From contig NZ_LIGI01000001.1 in the NCBI RefSeq assembly GCF_001273955.1, positions 1,318,832 to 1,382,831 of the forward strand: DNA of 64,000 nt, given 5' to 3'. A program made the translations under genes and the position numbers. This document shows positions 1 to 8,843 of the stretch, in pieces; the first letter of the stretch is position 1; each line of letters starts with the position of its first letter. This DNA comes from Bacillus sp. FJAT-27245. Lineage in GTDB: Bacteria; Bacillota; Bacilli; Bacillales; Cytobacillaceae. Under the pieces are notes generated by a model. It did no database searches. It was not told where the DNA came from and saw only the letters and a list, made by a program, of their open reading frames with translations.

Positions 1-37
1 TGGATGAAATGGAATCCGTTAAAGAGGGATTGATTGT

Positions 38-1048
38 ATGCAAAAGATACTTGTAATTGGCGCGGGCACGATGGGAATGGAACATGCCGCTTCTTATAAC
101 ATGATGGATCATGTTCATTTGGCTGGGATTGTTGATGTAAGAAAAGAGCAGGCTGCCAAACTAGCCGGCGGCCATAATACGAAGGTTTTTGCAACATTGG
201 AAGAAGCGGTCGAGGCCCTGGAAAAGATTGATGTAATCGATATTTGCGTCCCTACTTTCTTGCACAAGGAATATGTCATGAAAGCGGCAGATTATGGAAT
301 CGATGTAATTTGCGAAAAACCGCTGGCTAACTCATTGCAGGACGCACGGGAAATGATCGATTATTGCAATGCCAAAAATGTGAAATTGTTCGTTGGCCAT
401 GTGGTCCGGTTTTTCCCTCAATATGCAAAGGCACGGGAGATCGTTCAGCAAGGAGCTATCGGGGATGTTGGCGTTGTCCGGACAAGGCGCGGAGGGAATT
501 TCCCAGCCGGATGGGCCGATTGGTATGACGACCATACGAAAAGCGGCGGAGTCATCCTTGATTTAATTATCCATGATTTTGATTTTCTGCGCTGGACCTT
601 TGGCGAGGTCGAACGGGTTTTTGCAAAAGGGCTCACTGAACGGAAAATCGGACACCTAGATTATGCGTTGGTTACCCTTGTTTTCGAATCAGGCGTCATT
701 GCACATGTCGAAGGATCTTGGGCCCATCAAACGTTTTCTTCGCAATTTGAATTTGCCGGTAAAAAGGGCATTCTCGAATATGACAGCTTGAAAGAGGAGC
801 CAGTACTGCTATCGGTCAGGCAATCAGCTGAAGAAATAGGCGGGGTGGCGGTGCCTCAAAGCCCTTTGAAAAAATCACCTTACCGAATTGAATTGGAGCA
901 TTTCCTAAACTGTATAAAGACAAATGAAACGCCGATTGTGACAGCGGAGGATGCGTATAAAGCGATGGAAATATCGGCAGCCGCGCTTCAATCTTTAAAA
1001 ACCGGTTTGCCAGTCCCCGTGGCTGCAAAAGGGGGAGAGCCGGTATGA
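38..1048 (+). CDS. Gfo/Idh/MocA family oxidoreductase (first of pair)
   Basis: This is a probable NAD(P)-dependent sugar or cyclitol dehydrogenase of 336 residues, a normal length for the family. The Rossmann motif GAGTMG lies near residues 8-13, and the signature EKP (93-95) supplies the family's catalytic lysine. The stretch around residues 170-180 gives the conserved Asp175 and His179 of the active-site GG-x-D-x3-H pattern. The ATG follows an AGAGGGA ribosome binding site. The stop overlaps the next start by 4 bases, so the two paralogues are translationally coupled. The substrate cannot be read from sequence; the context of a ROK kinase and glycosidase-like proteins suggests a sugar, inositol or amino-sugar derivative. 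Fewer than 40 bases lie upstream, so the operon probably begins outside the window. Confidence 0.9.
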   Translation: MQKILVIGAGTMGMEHAASYNMMDHVHLAGIVDVRKEQAAKLAGGHNTKVFATLEEAVEALEKIDVIDICVPTFLHKEYVMKAADYGIDVICEKPLANSLQDAREMIDYCNAKNVKLFVGHVVRFFPQYAKAREIVQQGAIGDVGVVRTRRGGNFPAGWADWYDDHTKSGGVILDLIIHDFDFLRWTFGEVERVFAKGLTERKIGHLDYALVTLVFESGVIAHVEGSWAHQTFSSQFEFAGKKGILEYDSLKEEPVLLSVRQSAEEIGGVAVPQSPLKKSPYRIELEHFLNCIKTNETPIVTAEDAYKAMEISAAALQSLKTGLPVPVAAKGGEPV

Positions 1049-2019
1049 AAATCGGGATAATCAGCTTTGCCCATATGCATGCCGCCAGCTATGCTTCCGT
1101 CATCAATGGAATGGAGGGTGCCACACTCGCGGGCATTGCCGATGACAACGAAGAAAGAGGCCGGACGTATTCGAAAACTTTCGGAACAACATATTATAAA
1201 AACTATCACGACCTGCTTGAGGCCGATATTGATGCGGTCATTGTTACATCTGAAAATAGCCTCCACCACGAGCATGTGATTGCCGCGGCAAAGGCCGGCA
1301 AGCATGTTCTGTGTGAAAAGCCGTTGGCTACAAACTTGGAAGATATTGAAGACATGATCCGGGTTTGCGAGGACAATCAGGTTTTACTTGGCACCGCCTT
1401 TCCAGTCCGGTTCAACACGCCGATCCAGCAAGCGAAAAAGATGATTGAAGAAGGCGTGCTGGGTGATATTTTAGCGATGAAAGGAACAAATCGGGGAACC
1501 AATCCGGGTGGCTGGTTTGTTGAGGAAGAAATATCAGGCGGCGGGGCAGTCCTCGACCATACCGTCCATGTTGTCGATATCATGAGATGGTTCACAGGCG
1601 CGGAAATCCAGGAAGTGTATGCTGAAATTGGCAGTGTGTATACGGGCCAGCCCATTGATGACTACGGAATTATCACGATGGAATTTTCAAACGGAATGTT
1701 CGCCACATTGGATTGCAGCTGGTCAAGGAATGATGCCTATCCAACATGGGGCGATGTCACCATGGATATTATAGGAACCAATGGAACCTTGAAAATAGAT
1801 GCATTTTCCCAAAAGGTCGATCTTTATACCAATACTGAAGGGTTGAAATGGATTGGCTGGGGGGATGACATGGATACGGGCCTGATTGAAGATTTTGTAA
1901 TGAGTATAAAAGAAGGAAAGCCCCCGCTTGCGACAGGGCACTCAGGATTGAAGGCAGTGGAAGCGGCGCTGGCAGCCTATCAATCTTTCGAAGAGAAAAA
2001 ACCGGTGAAATTAAGGTGA
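1045..2019 (+). CDS. Gfo/Idh/MocA family oxidoreductase (second of pair)
   Basis: This 324-residue dehydrogenase-like protein has the family EKP motif at 91-93 and a GGGAVLDHTVH active-site segment near residues 170-180. The N-terminal strand reads GIISFAHMHAASY, so the usual glycine-rich GxGxxG dinucleotide loop is replaced by a His- and Ala-containing loop. This variant does occur in some family members, but it sets this protein apart from its upstream partner. The start overlaps the upstream stop (ATGA). Two adjacent family members often perform successive oxidation, reduction or epimerisation steps on one sugar. The specific reaction is unknown. Confidence 0.88.
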   Translation: MKIGIISFAHMHAASYASVINGMEGATLAGIADDNEERGRTYSKTFGTTYYKNYHDLLEADIDAVIVTSENSLHHEHVIAAAKAGKHVLCEKPLATNLEDIEDMIRVCEDNQVLLGTAFPVRFNTPIQQAKKMIEEGVLGDILAMKGTNRGTNPGGWFVEEEISGGGAVLDHTVHVVDIMRWFTGAEIQEVYAEIGSVYTGQPIDDYGIITMEFSNGMFATLDCSWSRNDAYPTWGDVTMDIIGTNGTLKIDAFSQKVDLYTNTEGLKWIGWGDDMDTGLIEDFVMSIKEGKPPLATGHSGLKAVEAALAAYQSFEEKKPVKLR

Positions 2020-2083
2020 AAAACGATGAGGACGGTTTGTGGATGAAATGAAAAAGGATGTGTAAACGATCGTTACAGTTGGG

Positions 2084-2974
2084 GTGGATATAGGCGGAAC
2101 AAAGGTGAAAGCAGGCCTTATCAATCAGGAGGGTGGGGTATTGGCCCTTTTGGAAGAAAAAACGGATAAGGAAAACTTGCTCGGGCAAGTCATATCGATC
2201 ATTGATAGACTGATAGGCGATAAAAAAGAGATTAAGGGAATTGGCATCGGTACGGCTGGCAGGGTAAATGCAGAGACAGGTTCGATTCACTTTGCAACTG
2301 CGAACCTGCCAGGCTGGGAAGGAACCGAAGTAAAAAAGCTGATTGAAGGCCGCTTCAATCTCCCGACTGTTGTGGATAATGATGCAAATACCGCCGCTTT
2401 CGCCGAAATGGAACTGGGCTCGGCACTAAATGAAAAAAATTTTATGTGCATCACATTAGGGACTGGAGTCGGGGCGGGGCTCATCCTCAATGGAGAGGTT
2501 CATCACGGCAGGAATGGCGGGGCGGGGGAAGTGGGCCATATGATTTTCATGCCAAACGGGCGGCCGTGCAATTGCGGGAAAAACGGCTGCTGGGAGCAAT
2601 ACGTTTCAGGGACCGCCTTGAGCTTGGATATAAAAGATAGCGCCCTTGGCAATCAAAACATCGGGCCGGTAGAGCTCTTCAAGCTTGCGGATGAACAGAA
2701 TCCAATCGCTTCGATTATTGTTGACCGTTTTATCACCAACCTTGCTATCGGCATTGTTTCGTTGCAAAGCATTCTGGATTTGGAATGCTTTGTTGTAGGC
2801 GGCGGGGTTATCAGCTCCAGTGATACATGGTGGAATTCTTTCCTGACTAAATTGGATGGAATGGCGGAGCAGCCTATTAGTGTAAAAAAAGCGATGTTAA
2901 AGAACGATGCCGGAATGCTGGGGGCGGCATTAATGGCCGGTAGATATGCGGCTGTCCATTCTACTAATTATTAA
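2084..2974 (+). CDS. ROK family sugar kinase
   Basis: This is a probable cytoplasmic ATP-dependent sugar kinase of 296 residues from the GTG. It shows the phosphate-binding DIGGTK motif at the N-terminus, the LGTGVGAGLI ATP-binding segment, the GEVGHM sequence and the ROK zinc signature CNCGKNGCWEQ. The start is doubtful. In frame upstream of the GTG the sequence continues as T-I-V-T-V-G and then hits a stop at 2063-2065, with no ATG, GTG or TTG among those codons. Family members normally begin one beta strand earlier, and an AGGATG ribosome-binding-like site (2055-2060) is well placed for an ATC at 2069 rather than the GTG. Its likely role is to phosphorylate the sugar processed by the two dehydrogenases upstream. 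Confidence 0.87.
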   Translation: MDIGGTKVKAGLINQEGGVLALLEEKTDKENLLGQVISIIDRLIGDKKEIKGIGIGTAGRVNAETGSIHFATANLPGWEGTEVKKLIEGRFNLPTVVDNDANTAAFAEMELGSALNEKNFMCITLGTGVGAGLILNGEVHHGRNGGAGEVGHMIFMPNGRPCNCGKNGCWEQYVSGTALSLDIKDSALGNQNIGPVELFKLADEQNPIASIIVDRFITNLAIGIVSLQSILDLECFVVGGGVISSSDTWWNSFLTKLDGMAEQPISVKKAMLKNDAGMLGAALMAGRYAAVHSTNY

Positions 2975-3021
2975 ATTTGCTCACTGAACAATTGGAATTC
3001 TATAAGGAGAGGGGAATAAAA

Positions 3022-4602
3022 TTGGCTGTAGCTTCAGAACTGCACGCAGATCTTGTTATTATCGGCGGCGGCCTTGGGGGCTGCTCTGCTGCGCTGTCCG
3101 CGCTGCAATCCGGAAAAACGGTTATCGTAACCGAGGAAACAAAGTGGATTGGCGGCCAAATTACCAGCCAGGGAGTGCCGCCGGATGAACATCCATGGAT
3201 TGAAAGCTTCGGTGCTACCCGGAACTACCGTACATTCAGGAAAAATATTAGGGACTATTATCTGCGGAATTTTCCGGTGAAAAACAGCGAAAGGATTGGC
3301 GGCCAATTTAATCCCGGCAATGCAATCGTCAGCAGAATCAGCCATGAACCGAGGGTGGCCTTGCGGGTGCTGTATGATATGTTGGCTCCCTACCTGCATA
3401 GCGGGAAGCTTACAATATTAATGGAGTATAAAGTCTCCAAAGCAGAAACAGAAGGGGACCAGGTTCTCTCTGTCACCGTTTTGCACTCAGATCAAGAACA
3501 TTCATATGTTTTAAAGGGCAATTATTTTTTGGACGCGACCGAAATGGGGGACGTATTGCCGCTTGCCGGGGTTGAGTATGTCATTGGAGCAGAATCCAGG
3601 GACGAGACTGGGGAAGCACATGCGCCTAGCGGAAACGCGGAGCCGTTCAATATGCAGGCTTTTACGTACTGTTTTGCAATGGACTATAGGGAAGGGGAAG
3701 ACCATACAATCGAAAAGCCCGCCCAATATGAGTTCTGGAAACAGTACCAGGCTGATTTCTGGCCAGCGAAACAGTTAAGCTGGTGGGGGCTGGTGCCCCA
3801 TACATTGGAGCCGATTGAGTATACCCTTTTCTATGAGCCAAACCGCTTTTCATTATGGAATTACCGCCGGGTCATTGATAAGTCAAATTTTGAACCGGGA
3901 ACTTTCGATAGTGATATAACCATCGTCAATTGGCCGCAAAATGATTATTGGCTTGGCCCAGTTATTGATGTGGCCGAAGAAGAAAAGGAAAAGCATCTCT
4001 ATAACGCCAAACAATTAAGCCTGTCCTTATTATATTGGATGCAAACGGAAGCACCACGGCCGGATGGCGGGCGGGGGTATCCTGGATTGCGGTTGAGGAA
4101 GGATGTTTTAGGGACGGAAGATGGGCTGGCCATGTATCCATACATCCGGGAATCAAGAAGGATTAAAGCTGAATTCACGGTGACGGAACAGCATATCAGC
4201 GCGGAAGAGGAAGGAAAGGATGCCGCCACTTTTTTCGAAGATAGTGTCGGGATTGGATGCTATCGCCTGGACCTTCACCCCAGCACGGGACTGAATACAT
4301 ATATTGATATGTCCTCTTATCCATTCCAGATTCCTCTGGGCAGTTTAATCCCGGTCCGGGTCCAGAATCTGCTGCCTGCCTGTAAGAACATCGGTACGAC
4401 CCATCTTACCAATGGATGTTACCGGCTGCATCCGGTGGAATGGAATATTGGCGAAGCGGCGGGACATTTGGCTGCTTATTGTATGGATCACGGAATCAGT
4501 CCGCGCCAAGTAAGAAACGACACGCATCGATTGAAGGATTTTCAGGCACGGTTAGTGGAAGCAGGAATCGAGCTTGATTGGCCGAAGATTCATAAAGTGT
4601 GA
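3022..4602 (+). CDS. FAD-dependent oxidoreductase (FAD_oxidored / PF12831-like)
   Basis: This is a flavoprotein oxidoreductase of about 526 residues. An N-terminal FAD-binding Rossmann motif (IIGGGLGG) is followed by the second-strand TEETKWIGGQITSQG segment typical of the PF12831 family, whose members are often found in polysaccharide and sugar catabolic clusters. I chose TTG at 3022 because it sits 7 bases after AGGAGAGGGG. An in-frame TTG at 2977 would add 15 residues but has no ribosome binding site. The stop overlaps the next start by 4 bases. It probably oxidises a sugar or sugar acid released by the neighbouring hydrolase-like proteins. The family assignment is firm; the substrate is not. 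Confidence 0.82.
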   Translation: MAVASELHADLVIIGGGLGGCSAALSALQSGKTVIVTEETKWIGGQITSQGVPPDEHPWIESFGATRNYRTFRKNIRDYYLRNFPVKNSERIGGQFNPGNAIVSRISHEPRVALRVLYDMLAPYLHSGKLTILMEYKVSKAETEGDQVLSVTVLHSDQEHSYVLKGNYFLDATEMGDVLPLAGVEYVIGAESRDETGEAHAPSGNAEPFNMQAFTYCFAMDYREGEDHTIEKPAQYEFWKQYQADFWPAKQLSWWGLVPHTLEPIEYTLFYEPNRFSLWNYRRVIDKSNFEPGTFDSDITIVNWPQNDYWLGPVIDVAEEEKEKHLYNAKQLSLSLLYWMQTEAPRPDGGRGYPGLRLRKDVLGTEDGLAMYPYIRESRRIKAEFTVTEQHISAEEEGKDAATFFEDSVGIGCYRLDLHPSTGLNTYIDMSSYPFQIPLGSLIPVRVQNLLPACKNIGTTHLTNGCYRLHPVEWNIGEAAGHLAAYCMDHGISPRQVRNDTHRLKDFQARLVEAGIELDWPKIHKV

Positions 4603-6515
4603 ATGGGGTGGATAGCTTGATAGCTTTAGTGGATAAAAGCAAACAAATGAATGCTTATGTTGTATGCACCAATTACTTTTCAGACATCAATCCATTGGCT
4701 GATGAAGATCTTCTGCAATATTCGGCAATTTTTATTAATGGAAATGAGGGCGGAAAGCCTCTGAAACTTTCCTATGAAATCCTCGAGAAGCTATGGGAAT
4801 ATGTTGAGAATGGCGGGACGTTATACGGAGAACTAATCAATTGCGAGGACTTCCCGTCATCGCGGCTTTTTGGTTTCAAGCAAGATTTTACCGTGACAAA
4901 TAGGCGCCTTGAAAAGCTGGCCATTTCAAGGGATAGCCACCATTGCAAAAAAGGCCAGCTTCTTGAGTGGCACGGCCCATTTCTAACCGGATTTACTTTT
5001 GATACGGTAAGACTGTTGGATATCGGGAATTTCCATGAGACCCATCGAACTGAAATAAGTGTAGGCTATCCGGGAATGGTCATGAAGAGACACGGCAAGG
5101 GGAAAGCAATCTTCTCCGCGTTTTCATTTTTAGGAAACGAACAGCCGTGGACTTTACGGCCTAATTGGCTATGGAACGCATTCATAAAATCACTGCAGAG
5201 TGATTTCCAATTACCGGTTCAGCCGCTTCAGCAAACCATTCAACTCTCCGGGAATCAAAGTGTTGAACAGACACTCGAACAAGGTGTGAACTGGTTTTTG
5301 CATTCGGGCATTTTGCCGAAGGACGATGGGAGTCTGGGAGTGTATGAAAATATCCATTCGATCCGGAGTGATATTAGCAAGGATTTCCGGCCGGATTGCC
5401 ATGCCCATACCGCGCTTTTTTTTCACTTATATGGTGAATACACGAAGGATGCGAAATGGAGCAGCATTTCAGCCAACTTACTATCCTATTTGTTCAAGGA
5501 AGGCTATCAGGATACCGATCCCGATTCAGTGACGTATGGTTTTTGGAAATGGTTCCAATGCCCAAAGAGCAAGCCTGATCAAATTTTTTCCGATGATAAT
5601 AGCTGGGTGGCATTGGTGTTGTTGTATCTCTACCGGAAAACCGGAATTGAAGAATACAGGGAAAGAGGCCTTTTGACCGCTTATTCCTTGCTGAACACGC
5701 AAAACAGGAATGGATTGCGTCCGGAATGCATCCGTGAACAAGAATTGGTTGAACACGGCAGTTCTTTTTTCAAAAACTCCACCTCGGCCAGCATGAACCC
5801 ACATTTCGAATCAATCGTCCACGCCGCATTTATTCAGGCATATTTGGTTTCAAAAGACGAGAGATTCAAAGAAACGGCGCATCAGGGTACATTGGCTTTG
5901 CTGCAAAATAAAGAGAATTTGAAGTTCATGTACAGTAAGACAGCGGGGTACAGCAGGTTTCTCCTGTCCTTGTCAGAAGTATATGCCGTGACGGGGGACG
6001 AAACGATTCGCGAAGGTTTATATGACGTCATCCATTATTTATCCGGGAACCAGCATGAGCTGGGCGGGATTGAGGAAAGTGACAACCCTGACCCGGAACG
6101 GTATGGTGCTGAAGATACAGGAGTTTTCCGGATGAATCATGAAGGGATTGCGGATCAGCTGTATACGAACAACTTTTTGCTCATGAATACCTGGGAGGCA
6201 TGGAAAGCCACCGGTGATACGGCTGTGAAAGGCCTTTACGAGAACCTCGCCCGTTTTCTGTCCAGCATCCAAATTGCCTCTGATAAAAAAGAATTTAACG
6301 GCGGATGGATGCGTTCCTTCCATCTTGAACGCGGCGAGTATTACGGCAATAATGGCGATACCGGATGGGGTGCATACGTTATCGAAGGCGGCTGGACAAA
6401 TGCCATCATATTAGCCGGGTTTCTCTTAAAAGAACTGAATCAATCCATGATCGATATTGATGCTAAAGAAAATGACGAGGTGTCTGCATGTCGACCATCA
6501 AATGTAGAATCTTAA
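4599..6515 (+). CDS. Amidotransferase-like domain fused to (alpha/alpha) toroid, putative glycan-active protein
   Basis: I do not recognise a named family. About 200 N-terminal residues resemble a class-I glutamine-amidotransferase-like or ThuA-like fold (SAIFINGNEGG, then YVENGGTLYGE, then GKGKAIFSAFSF), as in trimerisation domains of glycosidases. The remaining 400 residues are helical repeats rich in Trp, His and Asp (for example DCHAHTALFFHLYGEY, DDNSWVALVLLYLYR, EGGWTNAIILAGF), which is the look of a six-hairpin glycosidase-type toroid. There is no signal peptide, so it probably acts in the cytoplasm. GTG start at 4599 overlaps the upstream stop. The 3' end overlaps the next gene by 28 bases. 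Cytoplasmic oligosaccharide hydrolysis is an inference. Confidence 0.7.
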   Translation: MNGVDSLIALVDKSKQMNAYVVCTNYFSDINPLADEDLLQYSAIFINGNEGGKPLKLSYEILEKLWEYVENGGTLYGELINCEDFPSSRLFGFKQDFTVTNRRLEKLAISRDSHHCKKGQLLEWHGPFLTGFTFDTVRLLDIGNFHETHRTEISVGYPGMVMKRHGKGKAIFSAFSFLGNEQPWTLRPNWLWNAFIKSLQSDFQLPVQPLQQTIQLSGNQSVEQTLEQGVNWFLHSGILPKDDGSLGVYENIHSIRSDISKDFRPDCHAHTALFFHLYGEYTKDAKWSSISANLLSYLFKEGYQDTDPDSVTYGFWKWFQCPKSKPDQIFSDDNSWVALVLLYLYRKTGIEEYRERGLLTAYSLLNTQNRNGLRPECIREQELVEHGSSFFKNSTSASMNPHFESIVHAAFIQAYLVSKDERFKETAHQGTLALLQNKENLKFMYSKTAGYSRFLLSLSEVYAVTGDETIREGLYDVIHYLSGNQHELGGIEESDNPDPERYGAEDTGVFRMNHEGIADQLYTNNFLLMNTWEAWKATGDTAVKGLYENLARFLSSIQIASDKKEFNGGWMRSFHLERGEYYGNNGDTGWGAYVIEGGWTNAIILAGFLLKELNQSMIDIDAKENDEVSACRPSNVES

Positions 6516-8053
6516 ACGAAGCCGGACCAATAAAGTTTGCGGAAGAAGAGCTGCTTAGATATGGGGATGGGGCCAGGCACTCTTTTGTATTGGGGACTTT
6601 TCAGGATTTCTACAGGAAAGGCCTCGTGGTAGAATCCGATTTTCATATGGATCAGTCCATTGACGCTTTTCAAGTGTTGGAAAAAAATAGCGAAGTCTTC
6701 ATTCTCGGATCCAACCCACGGTCTGTGCTCTTTGGGGTATACCATATCTGTAAAAAGCTGTTTGGGTACAAGTGGGTTGGTTTCTTTTCAAAAGAAAAGT
6801 TGGATTTCGTGGAGCGATGGTTGGAACCATCCAAGGTCCACAGCGGAAAAATGAAAAGAAGAGGCCTCGTTGTTGAGAATTATGATGACACTGAATTTCT
6901 ATTGCAACTAATTGACTGGGCGGCTAAACAGTATATTAATGAGGTATTTTTTACTTTTATGTTATGGGACAAGGTAGAGCATATCGTGCAAAAGGAAATT
7001 GAGAAAAGGGGCATGGACATTACCTTAGGTGGACATAGTATGCATTATCTATTACGTGAAGAATCTGAATCCAGCCAAAAACAAATCAACTTTTCTGAAG
7101 GACACTGGAAAACCTCGGTTATCGATAAAATTAAGGGTTACTGCAGGGAAACAAATTCAATTACCCGAATTTCCCTTTGGCCGGCGGATATTGGAATCAA
7201 GGATGATAACGGCTTCCTGAATCATTATATTGAGTTTACCGAGCAAATCCAAACGGAGCTTCCGGATATTCAAGTTGAGCATATCGCATATAATGCAGGT
7301 TTATCGTGGGAGATGCTGGAATTGCCTAATGAGACAACCAGTTCAAAATCGGTTGATACATTATTTGCGTATTGGGGAAGGAATTATCGCCAATCTTTCC
7401 ATAAGGAAGAAAGGGCATACGAAGCACTTCGGAAATGGCGCCAAACGACGGAAGAGAATAATCGGGAGTTAACAGTTTTTGAATATTATAGTGACCATTT
7501 TATGTTGGGGGATTTGTTTCCGCCATTGTTTCAAAGGATTCGGGATGATATTGAATTGTACTCCGGGATGGGAATTGAACAAATCGTCAATCTGATTGTT
7601 CCTTACATTCCGAAGCCCGATGCAAATGAAGGGGATTTGTTGTATCCCTGGAAATCGGTTCAGCTGTTAAACGGTTATTTCTTTGCCCGATTAACATGGG
7701 GTGATTCCTTCGAAGAAATTGAGCAAGATTTTTACTCGATATTTGGAGACCGTGGCAGTGAAGTAAAACGTATGCTGCAGGAAATGGAAACCGCCCTTTC
7801 GGAAGTTTCAAAATGGAACGCACCTCTATTTCCGAGCCGCCTGATTGACCCGGAAAAGGTGGACGCCATAAAAGAAGCGGAGTTGCTAATCAAAGACGTG
7901 GTGAAGTGGAAAAATCAGCTTGAGCCGTTCAAAGGAAAGCCCGAGGGCGATATTGCCGATCCTCTCAGCATGATTTCGCAATATGTCCATTTTGTCGGAG
8001 AAAAGCTGGACGATTATCTGGACAAGTGGGAAGATAAGGCCCGAAAAAGTTAA
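6488..8053 (+). CDS. DUF4838-like, alpha-glucuronidase/GH20-related protein
   Basis: The 521-residue protein starts with a small alpha/beta domain (about 1-100; VFILGSNPRSVLFGVYHI) like the non-catalytic N-terminal domain found before GH20 and GH67 barrels. A central region follows with GGHSMHYLL (about 180-190), then RISLWPADIG and the FEYYSDHFMLGDLFPPLFQRI segment, which resemble the DUF4838 barrel. The C-terminal 100 residues are helical. The start overlaps the preceding gene by 28 bases and has a GACGAGGTG ribosome binding site. It is likely a glycoside hydrolase or a binding protein of the same catabolic operon. Catalytic residues cannot be assigned with confidence. Confidence 0.7.
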   Translation: MSTIKCRILNEAGPIKFAEEELLRYGDGARHSFVLGTFQDFYRKGLVVESDFHMDQSIDAFQVLEKNSEVFILGSNPRSVLFGVYHICKKLFGYKWVGFFSKEKLDFVERWLEPSKVHSGKMKRRGLVVENYDDTEFLLQLIDWAAKQYINEVFFTFMLWDKVEHIVQKEIEKRGMDITLGGHSMHYLLREESESSQKQINFSEGHWKTSVIDKIKGYCRETNSITRISLWPADIGIKDDNGFLNHYIEFTEQIQTELPDIQVEHIAYNAGLSWEMLELPNETTSSKSVDTLFAYWGRNYRQSFHKEERAYEALRKWRQTTEENNRELTVFEYYSDHFMLGDLFPPLFQRIRDDIELYSGMGIEQIVNLIVPYIPKPDANEGDLLYPWKSVQLLNGYFFARLTWGDSFEEIEQDFYSIFGDRGSEVKRMLQEMETALSEVSKWNAPLFPSRLIDPEKVDAIKEAELLIKDVVKWKNQLEPFKGKPEGDIADPLSMISQYVHFVGEKLDDYLDKWEDKARKS

Positions 8054-8067
8054 TTAACGCAGTGGAC

Positions 8068-8146
8068 AATATAGGTTGAAATAAATACTTAGACAATCTA
8101 TATGAAAATGTAAGTTGATTGAAGCGGAGGGCACCGAGTCCAGCGG
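8068..8146. repeat. Dispersed intergenic repeat, copy 1
   Basis: The gap between the DUF4838-like gene and the SGNH gene holds a sequence that recurs near 60773-60840. Both copies begin with AATATAGGTTGAAATAAAT, share an interior around CTAT and GTAA-TTGATTG, and end with a GCGGAGGG-ACCGA-TCC block. The GC-rich end resembles degenerate members of the short interspersed repeats common in Bacillaceae. No function is evident, but here it separates two genes of one apparent operon. Confidence 0.6.
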
Positions 8147-8170
8147 CAATTCTACATTTGGAGGTGAAAC

Positions 8171-8791
8171 ATGAAACGGAGAATTGTGTTTATTGGCGAT
8201 AGTATTACCCATTGGGAGAAAAGTGAAAGTAATCCCATCGGTACCGGCTATGTACGCTTGCTTCACGATTATTTGAAGGTAACCTATCCGGAGTGGGATA
8301 TGGAAATTGTTAACAAAGGTATCAGCGGGAACCGCGTGAGCGATTTGGCCGAGCGTTGGAATCAGGACGTACTTTCCTTGCAGCCGGATTTTGTATCCAT
8401 TTCAATTGGTATCAACGATGTGTGGCGCCAGCTTGATTCACCTGAGATAGAGCAAATCTATCCTGACCGATATGAAGAAATATACGAATCACTTCTTGCC
8501 GATTTAAGGGAAAAAACGAATGCAGCGATTATTTTAATGGAACCTACAGTGATTGGAGAGGAAATTCAGAGCGAAGGGAACCGGAAGCTGAGCCCCTATG
8601 TGGAGATTGTCCATAAACTGGGGGAACGCTATGGCGCGACCATCGTCCCAACCCACCAGGCTTTTATCAGTTTTTTGAAAAAAGGCAAGGGCTATCCTCT
8701 GACATTGGATGGCGTCCATATGAACAGTATGGGGAATATGCTAATTGCAAAGACTTGGATCCAAGCAACCGAAGGCTTGTTCGGGGCATAA
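8171..8791 (+). CDS. SGNH/GDSL hydrolase family protein
   Basis: This is a 206-residue cytoplasmic esterase-type hydrolase. It has all four SGNH blocks: FIGDSIT (block I, nucleophile Ser), NKGISGNRV (block II Gly), GIND (block III Asn) and LDGVHMNSMGN (block V Asp and His). The ATG follows TTTGGAGGTG. It probably deacylates sugars, for instance removing acetyl groups, for the upstream catabolic enzymes. It is separated from them by a repeat-containing gap of 117 bases and followed by a terminator. Confidence 0.9.
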   Translation: MKRRIVFIGDSITHWEKSESNPIGTGYVRLLHDYLKVTYPEWDMEIVNKGISGNRVSDLAERWNQDVLSLQPDFVSISIGINDVWRQLDSPEIEQIYPDRYEEIYESLLADLREKTNAAIILMEPTVIGEEIQSEGNRKLSPYVEIVHKLGERYGATIVPTHQAFISFLKKGKGYPLTLDGVHMNSMGNMLIAKTWIQATEGLFGA

Positions 8792-8818
8792 TTTAAGGAA
8801 CAATATTTATACAAAATG

Positions 8819-8843
8819 GCACCCTTATTTGAGGGTGCTTTTC
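8819..8843 (+). terminator. Intrinsic terminator after SGNH hydrolase
   Basis: GCACCCT pairs with AGGGTGC around a short loop and is followed by TTTT. It closes the sugar operon. Confidence 0.75.

Noticed and set aside
1769..2290. 173-codon minus-strand ORF
   Set aside because: Antisense across the Gfo/Idh and ROK genes, no ribosome binding site.
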